A stretch of 43,614 nt of DNA from Saccoglossus kowalevskii (GCF_000003605.2 NW_003131863.1:169456-213069); one strand, 5' to 3'. Shown: positions 20,516 to 30,961, counted from the stretch's first letter. Made by a program: numbers and translations. Notes: generated by a model not told the origin, from the sequence alone.

Positions 20516-21616
20516 TTAACAAACTGCCTAAAAATGTGGAAATTCATATTTCCTGCAATTGAAAGTGATGCTATATACTGCATATAGACTTAGACATTTT
20601 GCCGGCCTCAATGTATTATGTTTGTGAGAGTTGATATCGTGAATGTAATTGTTGTAATCATTGATTTGTACCATGTATAGAAAGTTAATTGGATGTGTTT
20701 TATTGAACTTTACAAATTTATTATTAACATTGTCGTGACAAAAATCAATAATTATCCTGAAATATGTTAGTTGCAGGTCATAAGGTCATTTCAATTCAAT
20801 TTGTTCATAGATTTTGGTTATATATGTCATATTTTTTGCCTTCATCACTAAGTTCCCACTTGGTTTGGGTTTTAGTACATTCCAGTTTCCACGGCCACTT
20901 TAGGTACTAACCAGTTAATTGATGCTATCAATTTTTGTGATAGTATTTAGATTGAGTTTGTAATACTATGAAAATTTGATGTATTTGAAATATGGTTATA
21001 ACTGTCTAAGTGATTTGTGAAGATCACAAATAAAAATAAATATTCACTGCTACAAACGTCATGGTTTTGTGAAGATTCCAAATAAAATCGGCCACTGCTA
21101 CATGTACAAATGTCATGTTTTTTTTCTGAATTAATGAATGTCTTGATTTTATAAATTCTATTTCTAAAAATGTTTTTGGTCAAGTGTGCACATTCAGATT
21201 TCTAGCACTGCAACCAATCATTGCATTTTACTTAATGTAAACCTCTTTAAGGCAGAATTACAAATGTTTCATAAAATGTTACATTTTGGGAGAACTAGGG
21301 GAAAAAATATGGGGAAACATTATGTTGATGTGGCCTTATCAATGTAATCATTACACACCTGTACCTTTCCTACTCCATCATACCTTCATAACCAGCATGC
21401 AAGAGACTTTGATGGAAAGGAATTAGTTACAAGGTTTTCATAGTTGTGCATTTAATGTGAATATCAGTCACTTCATGTGGATTCGCACTCTACCACTCAA
21501 TTAAGTCTTCAATTCAACCAACCAGTAAAATAGAAGTGAATCTACTGAATCAACAGTAGCTTAAGGAGTCTATTAAGGTTCATAAGTTCACCTTGGTTTA
21601 ACAAACACAAAGCTAG
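20516..21616. other. No recognisable feature
   Basis: AT-rich. Two near-identical phrases, GTGAAGATCACAAATAAAA (21017) and GTGAAGATTCCAAATAAAA (21071), form a short local duplication of about 54 bp. No coding signal. Confidence 0.45.
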
Positions 21617-21769
21617 GGTGTTTCCTGCTCATCTCTGTGTGGATACTGTATTGATACATCTCTGGATGGTACACTGAGCCTAGATGGTTTGCTAGCAGAT
21701 CTACTTTGTATTTTGGAATCAACTTTGCTTTTCAGAACCTGTCTTGTGACTATCTTAGTTGTCATTGAG
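21617..21769 (+). CDS. Candidate exon ending at a GTGAGC donor
   Basis: Unrecognised. A frame without ATG runs open from 21617 for 51 codons, including DTSLDGTLSLDGLLADLL and RTCLVTILVVIE, to GAG followed by GTGAGC at 21770. It stays open a further 20 codons to TAG at 21830. G+C is above background. The hydrophobic end TCLVTILVVI could be part of a membrane segment. Possible acceptors are AACTTTGCTTTTCAG at 21735, which would give only a 35-base exon, or weaker sites upstream. Chance is a fair alternative. Confidence 0.22.
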
Positions 21770-22108
21770 GTGAGCTACAGAGCTGTTTCATTTTATTCTG
21801 TTAATATACTTGCCTATATACAAATCAATTAGCTTGTGATACGAAAGATACATTACAGGCATACGACAAACATAAACATGCAAGACTAGATTGAAACATA
21901 CTGAACTCGCCAACACGCCTTGCCACATGCAAGACCTACTTGGTGCTCAGGATTTTTTTGAGTTTTGATATGTTTATCACATTGAGAACAGAAAATAAGA
22001 AATGACAAACATTTCCTGTATATATCATATCGTAATACATGTATTAAATTTATTAATTTCAAAAGAGCATTGTCCTACCTCACTATGCTATAGTAACCAT
22101 CTGAAATA
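21770..22108. other. No recognisable feature
   Basis: AT-rich spacer before an M2 element. Confidence 0.45.
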
Positions 22109-22316
22109 TACTGTAAAATTTATTATTTTTGCTGGAATTAATTTTCACTGAAGACTTATTGGGTGCTTTGTATGGAATTCATTTTCACTGATTTTTGACA
22201 AGTTGAATGTAAAATATAGGGAAAATGTATATTCGCTGGATTTTATTTTCACTGACTCATTCCTTCAGCGAAAATAGCAAATTAATTCCAAGCGAAAAAT
22301 AAAGTATTTGACAGTA
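22109..22316 (+). mobile_element. M2 MITE copy (208 bp)
   Basis: TA-CTGTAAAATTTATTATTTTTGCTGGAATTAATTTTCACTGAA to TTCAGCGAAAATAGCAAATTAATTCCAAGCGAAAAATAAAGTATTTGACAG-TA. It matches the 10598 copy throughout, with a small insertion in the right arm. Confidence 0.9.
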
Positions 22317-24090
22317 ATTGATTCATTTTAGTAGTATGTTTTTCTTTTAGTCTGTGCATGCGTGTTGCAGAAAAAACTGATGGATTAATGTCATAAGTCA
22401 GTTCTTGAGTCTTCCAGCATATTGTTTATCAGATAATGACTGCATTGTGTTCATTCGGTTAATTTTCCTATTTTGATATGAAATGCTCTATTACACAGAT
22501 CAAAAAATTGCCATCGAAAGTAGGATCTTCTCTTTGTCATCTTTAAACATGCTTCTTGAGTTAGCAATTTTATAAATGGTTTTTATTGCCAATTTTTATA
22601 GTATTGGAATAAAGTATATACTGTTAAATTTAAAAAAAAATGATATATTGGTTACTCTGGGTTTTTATAAACCATATAATCCAAATTTTTAGTACATCTT
22701 GACTGAATCAAACTGTGATCAAACACAACTCTACTAATCATAAAGCACATCACTTATGCCACCTGAATTATCTCGCAGTGCACTAAAATTTGGAATTGCG
22801 ATATGGTTTATGTAAACTAATGCTTGCATTCACACTTAACCAAGATATTTTCTAGCTGTTGAATTACATGTATTTTCACCTGAAAGACTTTGAAATTATT
22901 AATTTTGTGAAGCTTAAATTGTGCTACCCAAATAAGGGGTCGGCCATTTGAACTTATGGAGGGCGACTTGATGATTGGTTAAAATACAAATTACAAGCTA
23001 GACATAAAGAAAGCAACTGTATGCGAATTGTTACAAGAACAAAATGATGCCATGTTCAAGAAAAATAAAGACTTACAGATTTGACAAATTGCACTGCCCA
23101 CTCCCTTCCAGCCCCCCAAATGGTTAACCCTAATGTATTTTACATGCTATACTTTTGACAATTTAATTTTCTCTTGTGATTTTCATGTGATGGTTTTATC
23201 ACAAAAGAAATTCAACAAAAGGCACTGATACTGTGTCTATGAACAAAATTTCATTGCTACAAAATATTCACAAATGCCATTAAAAATAAACCATTGTTTG
23301 TAATTAGAGGTTTGACCTTACAGATGTACAGTATTCGCCCTATTAAAAGCACTTTTGTGTGAATGTAAGTATTGAGGTCTATGGTCCAAGTGAACATGTA
23401 AAATGTGGTAGCTCTAATTGTTAGATTTCAGCCTTTTTGTCACTGTGAACTATCTATTAGTGAACTGCTTGCTTTGGTAACTTTTCAATATTCAAATCTC
23501 TGTAAAAATAACCACACAATTTGTTTGTAATCATTTTGTTAATGCACTGTGTTGCCTGCGGCTGCAAGTACTCGTAGAATCAAGGCAATTGTTAAAAAAA
23601 AAAAAATTTAATTCGAGCCATCCATGCAACATGTTATTTCTCGTGTAGAAAGTGCTTAGAACAGAAATGAAAACCCATTGCAAAGTCTTTTTTTGAAAAT
23701 CAAAATCACAATGTGAATTTTTGAAAAAAATAAAGAGACCTAGCAAAAATATCTCATTGTGTTCCAAAACAGACAAAGATGATGCAAGTTAATATTTTTT
23801 GAAGAAATAGTTTGTTGAAAACTCAAGTTTTTTTCCCACCTGATGGCTTGAATATGCTCGTTTCCAATGCATTGAAGTGTGCCCTCATTTCTGAGGTGTT
23901 CTGAATTGGCAATTGTTAGTGTACAAATCCTGGACAATGCATATTAGCTGTTAATATTGGCTATCATGACCAGCATTTTTAGACGAGTAAAACAATGGTA
24001 GGTCTCAGTTTTTGCATTTGCATTATTTACCCTAGTGAAATTACCATGAAGATTACTGTAGTTTCATGATGTACATTTTGTGTATAATGG
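22317..24090. other. No gene in 1.8 kb; small R-family fragment
   Basis: ACAGTATTCGCCCTATTAAAAGCAC at 23329-23353 matches the head of the R family. The 81- and 65-codon minus-strand frames at 23531-23937 have no supporting signals. The rest is AT-rich. Confidence 0.4.
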
Positions 24091-24255
24091 TTAAAGCGAG
24101 AGGGTTGTCACCTGTGCGCGTGCGGGAATTGAGCGAGTCCCAGGCGTCGATAACAATTCGCACTAATAAAGCAAAGGCTCATGAGTAGACCTTTGTAAAC
24201 ACTGAAACGCTATGGCCATCTGACGCATGCGCTGGTGACTACTCGCCCGCTTTAA
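24091..24255 (+). mobile_element. GC-rich TTAA-flanked MITE family T2, copy 1
   Basis: TTAAAGCGAGAGGGTTGTCACC at left; its partner at right reads GGTGACTACTCGCCCGCTTTAA. Length 165 bp. It is much richer in G+C and CpG than its surroundings. The sub-terminal TGACGCATGCGCTGG contains an NRF-1-like GCATGCGC core. Homologous to 30301-30459. Confidence 0.85.
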
Positions 24256-24795
24256 ATACTTCTTCAATCTTTAAGGTGCATTACATGAGCTGACATGGGA
24301 TTGTTGACATTCGTTTTAAACATTAACTCCTAAATCATAAAAATTTAATTGAAAACTATTTGTTGTTTCACCTTCATGAGCTTCATGAACAATGTTACAG
24401 CACTAATTTTGTGCTTTTGTGCTTGAAAATGTACTTTTTGTATACAACAAAGGCAATTTTGGATTTATATGCACCTCTATTGAGGATGCGCTTCGAATAA
24501 AGTAAAATGCAGTATTTACGCTGCTACATGTACTAGAGAAAATCGTGCATCTACTCCTGAGATTTTCTCTATATGCCTCAAGCCCAGCTGCCATTATCAG
24601 ATGGCTGTATTATAAAGCAGGGATAAATAAATGAATATCACTATACATGTAGATTTATTTTAAATCTCATGATGGCGTAGCTCTTAAATATGCAAATAGA
24701 AGTTGAAAAGTGGTGTCTTCTTGATGTACAGTAAAAACATTAATATTGTGGGTGTAAGTTCACTTTGTTGATATTTTGAGCATATTCACTGGGCT
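24256..24795. other. No recognisable feature
   Basis: AT-rich spacer between two T2-like elements. Confidence 0.4.
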
Positions 24796-24936
24796 TTAAA
24801 GCGTGGTGGTCGTCGTCGCGCAGTGCAGCGCGTGTTCGAATTTCATGTAAGTAAACAATGTATTTTACACGCGTTGTATACGTCACTATGAGTCCTATAT
24901 CGAACAGTACGAGGCGTGACGACTGTCGCCTGTTAA
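24796..24936. mobile_element. T2-like TTAA-flanked CpG-rich element
   Basis: TTAAAGCGTGGTGGTCGTCGTCGCGC at left and GGCGTGACGACTGTCGCCTGTTAA at right; the arms pair imperfectly around GTCGTC/GACGAC. Length 141 bp. The start TTAAAGCG and CpG wealth tie it to T2, 540 bp upstream. An open frame through RGGRRRAVQRVFEFH to a GTAAGT at 24849 looks exon-like, but I prefer the transposon reading. Confidence 0.55.
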
Positions 24937-25341
24937 CACTATCGCCTACTGAAGATAAATGAGAAAAAAAAGTGTCAGTTCGTTATGTGTTAAATTTACA
25001 GATTTGCCGTTGAAAAAATAAATATTATTTTTCTCTCACATGGATTTAATCTAGCAGGTTTCAAGAATTTGCAGTATCAAAATGGTGAATGTGTCTAGAT
25101 AAAATTACAGGATAAAAATTGGGCTAGAGATGAAAAGTATATGCCTGCTATTAACTTTTTTTCTACTGTATGATGTTCCATCTCGAGAGATTGGAAACAT
25201 TTCTCATGAGGTCTTTTGTAATAGCTGAATTGCTGTAAATGTAAAATCATTCCGTGGCAACAATCCACAGAGCAATTAGTTACTCGTCTGCTTCTTTAGT
25301 ATACTTGTAGTCTTGTTTCACATCTCTGAAGTGCTTTTCAG
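24937..25341. other. No recognisable feature
   Basis: AT-rich spacer leading to the acceptor of the candidate exon at 25342. Confidence 0.4.
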
Positions 25342-25509
25342 GGACACCCCTCAGTAGACTGGCATTGGATATCCTTTGATATTAGTCCGTTGTATGAAAA
25401 GTTTTGTGCGTGTTGTCTCAGTTTTATGCAAATCTGTGATTTTCCATTCACTGAAAGATCTTGCACATTGCGTGAACGGCACAGGCCGAACATTTGCCGA
25501 GAAAAATAA
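25342..25509 (+). CDS. Candidate cysteine-rich terminal exon
   Basis: Unrecognised. The acceptor is CTGAAGTGCTTTTCAG. From 25342 in phase 0 the frame reads GHPSVDWHWISFDISPLYEK, a Cys-containing middle (FCACCLSFMQIC), and a basic end (RSCTLRERHRPNICREK), to TAA at 25507-25509; 55 codons. The stop lies within AATAAA (25505-25510), which would leave almost no 3' UTR before the signal. G+C and CpG are above the surroundings. No known domain was identified. A 55-codon open run is only modestly surprising over 43 kb, so this remains a candidate. Confidence 0.28.
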   Translation, partial: GHPSVDWHWISFDISPLYEKFCACCLSFMQICDFPFTERSCTLRERHRPNICREK

Positions 25510-25680
25510 AATTAGATTTTAAACTTCAATTTCTTTTTCATAGCATAGTGTCTGAATGCCAATATTTGTGAGGAAAAAATAGAAAGGAAACAAAACAAAA
25601 CATGATCAGTTTTTTGCTCCTGTTTTCTAAGTTGTGTGTCCATGATTCTACTTTTAAGCTTCTTTGAGAAGTACCAGTAG

Positions 25681-25864
25681 TACCGTAAAATCTGTATTAG
25701 AAGCCGCATCCCTAATAGAAGTCGCACCCATTCTTTTTGAAAAATTGAGAACCAAAAAATCATCATTTCTCATATGTGTAGATGCTCTAATAGAAGCCGC
25801 GTCCCCTGTATTGCATTGTACCATTTTAATAGAAGCCGCGGTTTCTAATACAGATTTTACAGTA
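25681..25864 (+). mobile_element. M1 MITE copy 3
   Basis: TA-CCGTAAAATCTGTATTAGAAGCCGCATCCC to GCGGTTTCTAATACAGATTTTACAG-TA; 184 bp, same orientation as the copies at 3196 and 39110. The GTAG before it and GTAA after it agree with a TA target only. Confidence 0.92.
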
Positions 25865-26021
25865 AGTAAAAGCAAAAAAATTTATTTTTCAAAACAAATG
25901 ATTGTTCATAATATCACTGAATATGATATTCAATCTGATAAAATACTATTGAAATAAATATAAAATAAAATATAACTTAGCCACATTTCAGAACATTTCA
26001 GTATTGAAAGTTTGTCTTGTC

Positions 26022-26961
26022 TTAAGGTAGAGATGCAGTTGACCTGACAGGTATTTTAATTAGTTAATTAGGAAACCAAGATGAACTCCCTTGTCCACAA
26101 AACTATATATTTTCGGAAAGCTTATTGTATGAATTTTAAAATTTTCTTCGTATTTTTTTTTAATGGACACTGTAGTTTGAAATATGCACAAAAATGTGCT
26201 TTTTTGGTCAAAAGTGATTTAAAAAAAATTACCTTCTAAACCATGCTTCCGTTTCCTGTCAGAATTGGTTTATGGGTACATCTGTTTATTATGAAGAAAG
26301 TGCTGTCTTGAAAACTGTCTACCAGTTGTCAATTTTGCAGGGCAGCTGCTCTAATTTCACTACTTCAAGTTTATGCATAAATTAACACCCAGGCTAGTCG
26401 TCTGTATGATTGTTGTAACACTGTTCAACCAAAAACAATGCCCTGACTGCGTTTTGAAGATAAACACATTGTCAATCATTTGTGAAAATTTCAAAACAAA
26501 AGGTCAAAGCGTTTAGGAGCTATTTGTTTTAAAGTTCTGGGATGTGCACTAAAAAGAAGCGGAGATAATTGCTAATTTGCATAACAATTAACTCAGTAAG
26601 AAGTTTGCTAATGCTCATAATTAAAATGGCTGTAACAGTTCCAAATTGAAATGTATTATCGTTTTGTTAAAAGTTAAATATAGTGCATAATATGGAGACT
26701 GTCATTTCTTTTTTTCACCATGTTTCTTTTTTATTTATGTACAGCCTTGCTAAATCTTGCTATTTAAAGCATTCAAAAGAGATAATGTTTGTTCCTGTTT
26801 TCTATATTTTAAAAAAAAATTTCGAGTATGTTCCACTACCGGGGTATTCATAATTCTACAAAATTTTAAGTCTATAGCCAAGACTGTTTGGATAATAATA
26901 AAAAGCAAAAAAAAAAAAAATTTCACTCCCAAGTGCCCACGAACTTGCATCTCTACCTTAA
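26022..26961. mobile_element. TTAA-flanked non-autonomous element, 940 bp
   Basis: The left end TTAAGGTAGAGATGCAGTT is matched at the right by ACTTGCATCTCTACCTTAA, a 16-bp perfect inverted terminal repeat including TTAA. The interior has no long open frame and no transposase. Phrases such as GGTCAAAGCGTTTAGGAGC are typical of non-coding transposon DNA. Boundaries and TTAA target suggest a piggyBac-mobilised element. The 76- and 66-codon frames at its right end are not genes. Confidence 0.75.
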
Positions 26962-27470
26962 ATCATCTTATATGGAAAAATTGTTAAGCCACAGATACAT
27001 TTTGCCTCTTCATCATTTTTTTGCTTTGTGATAACTATAATCATATGACATTTAAAACAAGGATTGAAAGCAGGATATATAATTTGACCTCATTTCTTTT
27101 TTAATCTACTAAGTGACAATCTAAAGATCCTCAAGGAAAATCTCAATTTAATATTTGCCTGTCATCTTAGTCTATTAATCACTGTTTTAATGAAAACCTT
27201 GTATTCCAAAATGGGCAATAGGTAATTAAAAATCAAATTTTTCAGCATAATTCCACTTTTATAATGTTATCCATTATAGTTATAGTTTCATTAAAACTAG
27301 TATTTATGGAACTTAAAATTTTCAATAAATCTCCTGTGTATTATTAAATTGTGCACGTTAAAGAAGACATGCTCACCCTGCATGTCCACATGTTATGATT
27401 TAGGATTAAATTTCTATTCTACCTCATTTTTCTTTCCATTGTTTTTTTTAAATGATTTATTCCTTCCCAG
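26962..27470. other. No recognisable feature
   Basis: AT-rich; ends in a long pyrimidine tract (27424-27470) that precedes the next candidate exon. Confidence 0.4.
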
Positions 27471-27577
27471 GTATAGATTTTGTGTGCGGTATGCTTGGTT
27501 GCACAGCAGGGGATTTTCTATTACAGATTTTATTGAAGTATAATTGTTAGTAACTGCTCATCCATAATGAAAATAAA
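27471..27577 (+). CDS. Candidate terminal exon with stop and poly-A signal
   Basis: Unrecognised. A strong pyrimidine-rich acceptor (TTTATTCCTTCCCAG) leads, after two bases, into IDFVCGMLGCTAGDFLLQIL, then LKYNC and TAG at 27548-27550. AATAAA follows at 27572-27577, a plausible spacing for a very short 3' UTR. DFVCGMLGCTAG faintly recalls the first helix of mitochondrial carrier proteins, but the PX(D/E)XX(K/R) signature does not follow, so I do not assign that family. The overlapping frame ending in YRFCVRYAWLHSRG is also open. No partner exon was found upstream. Confidence 0.28.
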
Positions 27578-27616
27578 TTGTTAGAAAATATACTTTTGCA
27601 TGCATTGAAGACTGAA

Positions 27617-27630
27617 CTGTAGAGGGTGCT
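27617..27630 (+). promoter_or_regulatory. CTCF-like motif
   Basis: CTGTAGAGGGTGCT resembles the AGGGGGCGC-type core at most positions. Weak on its own. Confidence 0.2.
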
Positions 27631-27989
27631 CACATTTGTAATTGCCGCTTATAACTTTCTCTTTGCAATCATTTTAATCGACTGTGACCCCAATTTTTTT
27701 ATTTGATTAAAATAATATTGTGCGATAATCGTTTTGCACGATGCTTATTGAAATTTTGTTCTTTGATTATGACTCATTCCTGAAATTGAAAGTAATGTCA
27801 AGAACCTCTCTGGATGTTTTTTTTTATTGCTCCTATATAAGAAATGGAGAAAAGGTGACATACCCAACCCAAAACAGCTTTTAGAAATGGGAAGATGTAA
27901 ATATTGAAAATAAATGCTTTCATGGAATGTACAAACTATAATAAACACTGACAAAAATTACTGGGGTATATATAAAAAAAAATTTTTAC

Positions 27990-28065
27990 AACTATTTTTG
28001 ATTTTATCATTTTACTGCTGTACACAGAAATATTTCTTCTAAAGATGCAATAAAATATTATAATT
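27990..28065 (+). repeat. 3'-end-like repeat with AATAAA, copy 2
   Basis: ATTTTATCATTTTACTGCTGTACACAG...ATTTCTTCTAAAGATGCAATAAAATATTATAATT aligns with 20440-20515. No coding frame accompanies it. Confidence 0.45.
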
Positions 28066-28137
28066 GGAAACAATAAATCAAACAAAACTTGGTTGAACCA
28101 GAAGAAATGGATTACCTTTAGATGTGCATTTCATTAA

Positions 28138-28364
28138 TTAAACCTATTCACAACCAGTTTCCTCTTTTCTTCACAAATTAGTTTCATTATAGTACATTTT
28201 CCTTCAGAAGATTGGGACAAAAATAGCCATATTTTTGGAGTAAAAACTGACTAAAATTTTGTCAGTTGGCTCCAAAATTAAGGTTCATTTCCAAAAACAG
28301 TGAAGAATATAAGAAAAAAATGTATACAAATTTGAGCGAGAAAGTCTGGTGGTGAAAAGGTTAA
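28138..28364 (+). mobile_element. TTAA-flanked MITE family T1
   Basis: TTAAACCTATTCACAACCAG to CTGGTGGTGAAAAGGTTAA; 227 bp. Interior blocks TTCCTTCAGAAGATTGGGAC and GTTGGCTCCAAAATTAAGGTTCATTTCC match the 7641 copy. Confidence 0.88.
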
Positions 28365-28382
28365 GTTATTGTGGGGCAAAGG

Positions 28383-28480
28383 TACGTGTACTTTATTAGA
28401 AGCACATCTTCAATAGAATTGCATCTATAAAACCAAAAATTGCATTTATTGTATGACCTATTTTGAGTAAAACGGTAACA
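28383..28480 (+). repeat. R-family fragment
   Basis: TACTTTATTAGAAGCACATCTTCAATAGAATTGCATCTATAAAAC matches the heads at 32206 and 33530. It starts about 20 bases after a T1 element. Confidence 0.45.
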
Positions 28481-28607
28481 CAGGGGAGGGTTTCAAAGGT
28501 GAAAGTAGTTTCATTTTTTTATGTCAATGGAGAGAATCATCAAGGTGGATTGAATGTCTAGCCATTTCCTGCCACGTGGTTGAATTGCTAGAAGAAAATA
28601 AATCATT

Positions 28608-28924
28608 TTAAGGTAGTTATGGCCGAATTCAAATTTTCCACTATTAAGTGTGTGAATATAATGAAAAACTAATATCAGCCTGAAAGTTTGTTATATTATG
28701 TTATGTTTTTGGAAATGTACAGGATTCTTGTCAATACTATAATAATTTGCAAGTTTTTCAACTTTTTTGAACAAAATTCTGATGTACAATGTATAAAGAA
28801 ATAATTTTAACATAGAAACCAATGTAAAAATGCCTGTTTTGACCGATTTCATGCATGTAGGGATCCAAGCAAGTAAAGCTAGGAGCATAAAAACAATTTC
28901 TCAGATTCGGCCTTTTTACTATAT
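28608..28924. mobile_element. Possible TTAAGGTAG-group element, about 315 bp
   Basis: TTAAGGTAGTTATGGCCGAATTC at left faces GATTCGGCCTTTTTACTAT at right. GGCCGAAT pairs exactly; the right outer end has drifted and lost TTAA. Called mainly from the shared left start. Confidence 0.35.
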
Positions 28925-29074
28925 CTATGATGAGACAGATTACTGTATATCGGGAAAATGCCTGTCCTCGTTGTTGTCATCGTTAACTTAGTCGTAACAC
29001 TTTTTGTTATGGTTACAATAAATCCAATTTTATTCAAACTAGGGTATTTATATATTAACCATTTTAAGATCTCG
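28925..29074. other. No recognisable feature
   Basis: AT-rich spacer. Confidence 0.4.
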
Positions 29075-29185
29075 GCCAAGTATGAAGCCTAATTACATTG
29101 ATACTTCATGTGGATCGCTGTCAGATTTGTTAATTTTGTAATGATATCATAGCAAATATTTTTGGCAGTAATTTCACTTGATTTG
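29075..29185. repeat. Single diverged unit of the 4128-4400 repeat
   Basis: ATTGATACTTCATGTGGATCGCTGTCAGATTTGTTAATTTTGTAATGATATCATAGCAAATATTT parallels TTTGATATTACG...CAGATTTGTCCATTTTGTGATGATATCTTCAAATATTT at 4320-4392. Confidence 0.5.
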
Positions 29186-30300
29186 GGTGGTAATAGCAGG
29201 TCCATGTATAAGCTCATAAAAATTTGACCAAACAGCTGTTTTTATTATAAATGTGATATGAACAATTTGAGTGAGGATGATCTTCACTATCTGTAATGAA
29301 CTACTTTCTTATGAATGAACTGTATTTTAATTGTCTTGTGGTTATTTGACACCGCTATTTTGATGGTGGGGTTGCTTGTTCAACCCATGAGGTAATACAT
29401 ATGTACTCTTATTACATTGACTTGTCTATCTCAGTCTTGCATTGAAATATCAATCTGATTACAGTATATGTTAACTCACTAGGGCTAATAAGGTAACTGC
29501 TACCTTCCCTGCTGTGTTGATGTGACAAGCTAAATGCGATTGAGTCATTCATTACAATTCACGTCATGTAATTTTGAATGAACTGTGCTTTCAGTTATTA
29601 AGTCTGCTGCTGATCCATTAAAAGATACGGACAGGTGTAGTAGTGTTACTTCCAAGCATGCGAAATATCCAGTATATTGTCAGGAGTTCGGTTGTCTTAA
29701 ACTCAGGTTAGGACATTTTGTCCAAAATGGCAACTAGTTCTATGAGAAAATTTTTATTATTTGCCATATTTTGTGTGTAAAACACTTTGTCGGAAATGAT
29801 TGAACAAAATGTTTACTGGATTATTAATTATTTGAACACCATAATTTTACCACACAAACATTTGGTGCAACATTTTGCAAGTTGTTAGTTTTTATTTATT
29901 TTTTTTCACTCTTTTACATTTTTGGATCAAATAGACATAATTCAACATTACCTGCATGTAAATTTTGTAGAAAGATGAGGGTTTAATTTTGTGAATCAAG
30001 ATAAAAGTTGACACTGGCATTGACAGTTAAAATGATTCTTATTTTGACTATAGATTCTCCTGTCATTTAAATGTATTTGCCACTGATAGAGCAAATATGG
30101 TTAGCTGAATATAGATTTGTATCATTGCACAGCATCATTTTGACAATTGCAGAATTTATTAAAAAGATGACAAAATGAAATGTTATTCCTATCAATGTTA
30201 ATGGAAACACTTTTTTTATTTGGCCTACCATATTTGCTGTATTATAAGCACATGTGTATATGTTGTACAGAGATTTTATATGGTCAAAACAAGTAATATT
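29186..30300. other. No recognisable feature
   Basis: AT-rich DNA. GTCCAAAATGGCAACTAGTTCTATGA at 29721 repeats GTACAAAATGGCAACTAGTTCCATGA at 15262, so a short dispersed repeat exists, with AACACTTTGTCGGAAATGATTGAACAAAAT at 29790 echoing TTGTCGAAAGTGATTGAACAAAAT at 15553. Confidence 0.4.
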
Positions 30301-30459
30301 TTAAAGCGAGAGGGTTGTCACCTGCGTGTGTACGGGAATTGAGTCCCAAGTGATAACACGCACTAAGAACGCAGAGGCTCATGGGTAGATGCTTGTTGGT
30401 AGACAATGACACTCTATGGCCACCTGACGCATGCGTAGATGACGACTCACTCGCTTTAA
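30301..30459 (+). mobile_element. GC-rich TTAA-flanked MITE family T2, copy 2
   Basis: TTAAAGCGAGAGGGTTGTCACCTGCG to GATGACGACTCACTCGCTTTAA; 159 bp. CTATGGCCACCTGACGCATGCG and GAGGCTCATGGGTAGA match copy 1 at 24091. Confidence 0.88.
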
Positions 30460-30765
30460 TGATACAGTCAATACAGACAACAATCTGTGTAAATACATTT
30501 CACATGACAATCCTACTAATTGCCATTTTCAGTGAAAAATGTTTGTGAAAACTGTCCTGCATTATTAACCTGTCTCATTGACGTGTGTAAATAGACTTCA
30601 TGTAGGGCGTGCTCAGTAAGCGGATGATACTTCTATTGGTGTGCACTGCAAACACAGTAAAACACACACAGAGAAAGCTGAGCAAACATACCATACATAC
30701 ATGTGGTGAGTTGAAAATACAGAAATCGATCAGAGGTGAAACAGACTCAAGCTGAAGAGACAAAG

Positions 30766-30816
30766 ATGGTGGTTTCCTTGGAAACATACGATTCTTTGTC
30801 TTCCCAAAGGCTTGAG
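30766..30816 (+). CDS. Candidate first coding exon (strand uncertain)
   Basis: Unrecognised. ATG at 30766 in a strong AAGATGG context opens MVVSLETYDSLSSQRLE, ending at GAG before GTAAAATGAG at 30817. The same frame is open upstream to 30716 with purine-rich codons (EVKQTQAEETK), so an internal exon starting after AAATACAG at 30730 is also possible. On the opposite strand a 137-codon frame (30575-30988) is open and offers its own splice pair, TCTCTTCAG and GTATGT, around LESVSPLIDFCIFNSPHVCM. Only one can be right, and both may be chance. Confidence 0.2.
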
Positions 30817-30961
30817 GTAAAATGAGATTCTCTAAGGAGTATATTTTTAGCAAATCATTATAATTGGCATGGATTTGTGTTGCATTCATGAGGCATTCAC
30901 TTATTAGACTGCTATGTGTGGTGTTAATATTCAACTCATGGGTACTCATAATACATTGCAC

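Noticed and set aside
24777-24848. Open frame with arginine-rich stretch ending at GTAAGT
   Set aside because: It falls in a TTAA-flanked CpG-rich inverted-repeat element, which explains its composition better.
27473-27550. Mitochondrial carrier assignment for DFVCGMLGCTAG
   Set aside because: The carrier signature motif does not follow; resemblance is too short.
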